This document shows positions 10,420 to 10,947 of a stretch of DNA of 10,947 nt, in pieces (position 1 is the stretch's first letter; each line of letters opens with the position of its first letter). Both the position numbers and the translations under genes were made by a program. The notes beneath the pieces were generated by a model. It saw nothing but the letters and a program-made list of their open reading frames with translations. It was not told the DNA's origin and did no database searches. The DNA is taken from assembly GCA_000697335.1 (NCBI GenBank), contig JNEM01009267.1, positions 1 through 10,947 of the forward strand. The letters run 5' to 3'. The stretch is from Conidiobolus incongruus B7586. Taxonomy: Eukaryota > Entomophthoromycota > Entomophthoromycetes > Entomophthorales > Conidiobolaceae.

Positions 10420-10430
10420 AAAAGGGAAAA
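10420..10430 (-). terminator. RNA polymerase III T-run terminator of the tRNA-Gln gene
   Basis: On the tRNA strand, TTTT (10427-10430) comes 19 nt after the tRNA end, followed by CCC and a second TTTT (10420-10423). A first run of four T with a back-up run is enough for pol III to stop. The precursor would have a trailer of about 20 nt. Confidence 0.6.
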
Positions 10431-10449
10431 TCTAACATACATCCAAGAG

Positions 10450-10521
10450 AGCTCTGCCTGAGAATCGAACTCAGATCGCAGGATTCAAAGTCCTGAGTGC
10501 TAACCATTACACCAGCGGAGC
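10450..10521 (-). tRNA. tRNA-Gln (anticodon UUG)
   Basis: This is a 72-nt cloverleaf that reads CAA codons. The acceptor strands are GCTCCGC (10515-10521) and GCAGAGC (10451-10457), with discriminator U, usual for eukaryotic tRNA-Gln. The A-box region is TGGTGTAATGGTTAGCAC, the anticodon stem is CAGGA/TCCTG, and the loop is CTTTGAA with TTG at 10486-10488. The variable loop is CGAT. The T arm is CTGAG/CTCAG around TTCGATT, which also forms the B box. It closely resembles animal and fungal nuclear tRNA-Gln and has no intron. One oddity is that the fifth acceptor pair is C-A, so six of seven acceptor pairs form. It could be a working gene with one mismatch or a copy beginning to decay; the intact arms and boxes favour a working gene. 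Confidence 0.92.
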
Positions 10522-10523
10522 TC

Positions 10524-10947
10524 AATTTTAATTGTTTATTAAACTACAAATTGCAAAGATTTCCACTTCTCATATTTTTATTATTATCATTTTATTTAAT
10601 AAAATTTCATCACCTATATATTAAAATCTATTATTTATTTTTCTAAATTTTGTAGTTTATTTTCATATATTGTAAATTATTTAATAAACTAATTTTAATT
10701 TTTTTTTCATAATTTGTATTTTTTAAAATTTAATTTTTTATATCTATTTTTCCTTATTAATATAGTAATATATATTACATTTTTTTTATATATATTTAAA
10801 CTAATCATTAGGATTATAATTTATAAAAAATTAAATATTTATATTTATTTTATTATAATTTTATTAACTTTGCAACATATTATTAAATTTTATAAAAAGA
10901 GCATAATTTATAATATATAATAAAACTTTTATTTTTAAAATAAAAAA
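10524..10947. other. AT-rich 5' flank of the tRNA gene to the window end
   Basis: This is almost entirely A and T. The 68-codon open frame at 10714-10920 has no ATG at its head and encodes mostly Ile, Leu, Phe, Tyr and Lys, which is what translating such DNA gives in any frame. No gene is supported. Confidence 0.65.

Noticed and set aside
10322-10525. 67-codon minus-strand frame across the tRNA
   Set aside because: It runs through the tRNA-Gln gene and then through TA repeat; it is a by-product of the tRNA sequence.
10714-10920. 68-codon plus-strand frame rich in Ile, Leu, Phe and Tyr
   Set aside because: No ATG at its head and low complexity; it looks membrane-like only because AT-rich codons encode those residues.

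Overview
The window looks like nuclear DNA from a very AT-rich eukaryote with small introns, most likely an early-diverging fungus (Mucoromycota-like is my best guess; the species cannot be read from the sequence). The reasons are that one protein gene has introns of only 52 and 56 nt with GT...AG ends, that its coding exons are visibly richer in G+C than the surrounding DNA, which is almost entirely A and T, and that a eukaryotic-type tRNA with internal A and B boxes is present. There is no bacterial gene packing and no ribosome-binding sites.

Layout. Positions 1-1452 are AT-rich 3' flank. Positions 1453-2442 (minus strand) hold the one convincing protein gene, a three-exon, 293-residue transcription factor with a heat-shock-factor (HSF) type DNA-binding domain and a long Pro/Ser/Tyr/His-rich tail. 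Upstream of its start codon, 2443-2719 looks like its leader and core promoter: no ATG on the coding strand, a 22-nt pyrimidine tract, a possible leader intron and a TATA-like box. Four CCAAT motifs lie within 77 bp at 2892-2968. From about 2970 to 10425 there is a 7.4-kb AT-rich desert with (TA)n, (AATAT)n and small hairpins, but no gene I can defend. A short coding-like island at 9282-9374 faintly resembles part of an RNA-recognition motif and may be a gene relic. Positions 10450-10521 (minus strand) hold a tRNA-Gln with anticodon UUG and a pol III T-run terminator after it. The rest, to 10947, is low-complexity AT DNA.

The two real genes have no visible functional link. I see no CRISPR array, transposon with terminal repeats, virus-like element or multi-gene system. 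The points worth a second look are the unusual HSF-type protein (Leu where the recognition helix normally has Asn, and no visible oligomerisation domain), its intron inside the recognition helix, its leader and CCAAT cluster, and the possible relic near 9.3 kb.
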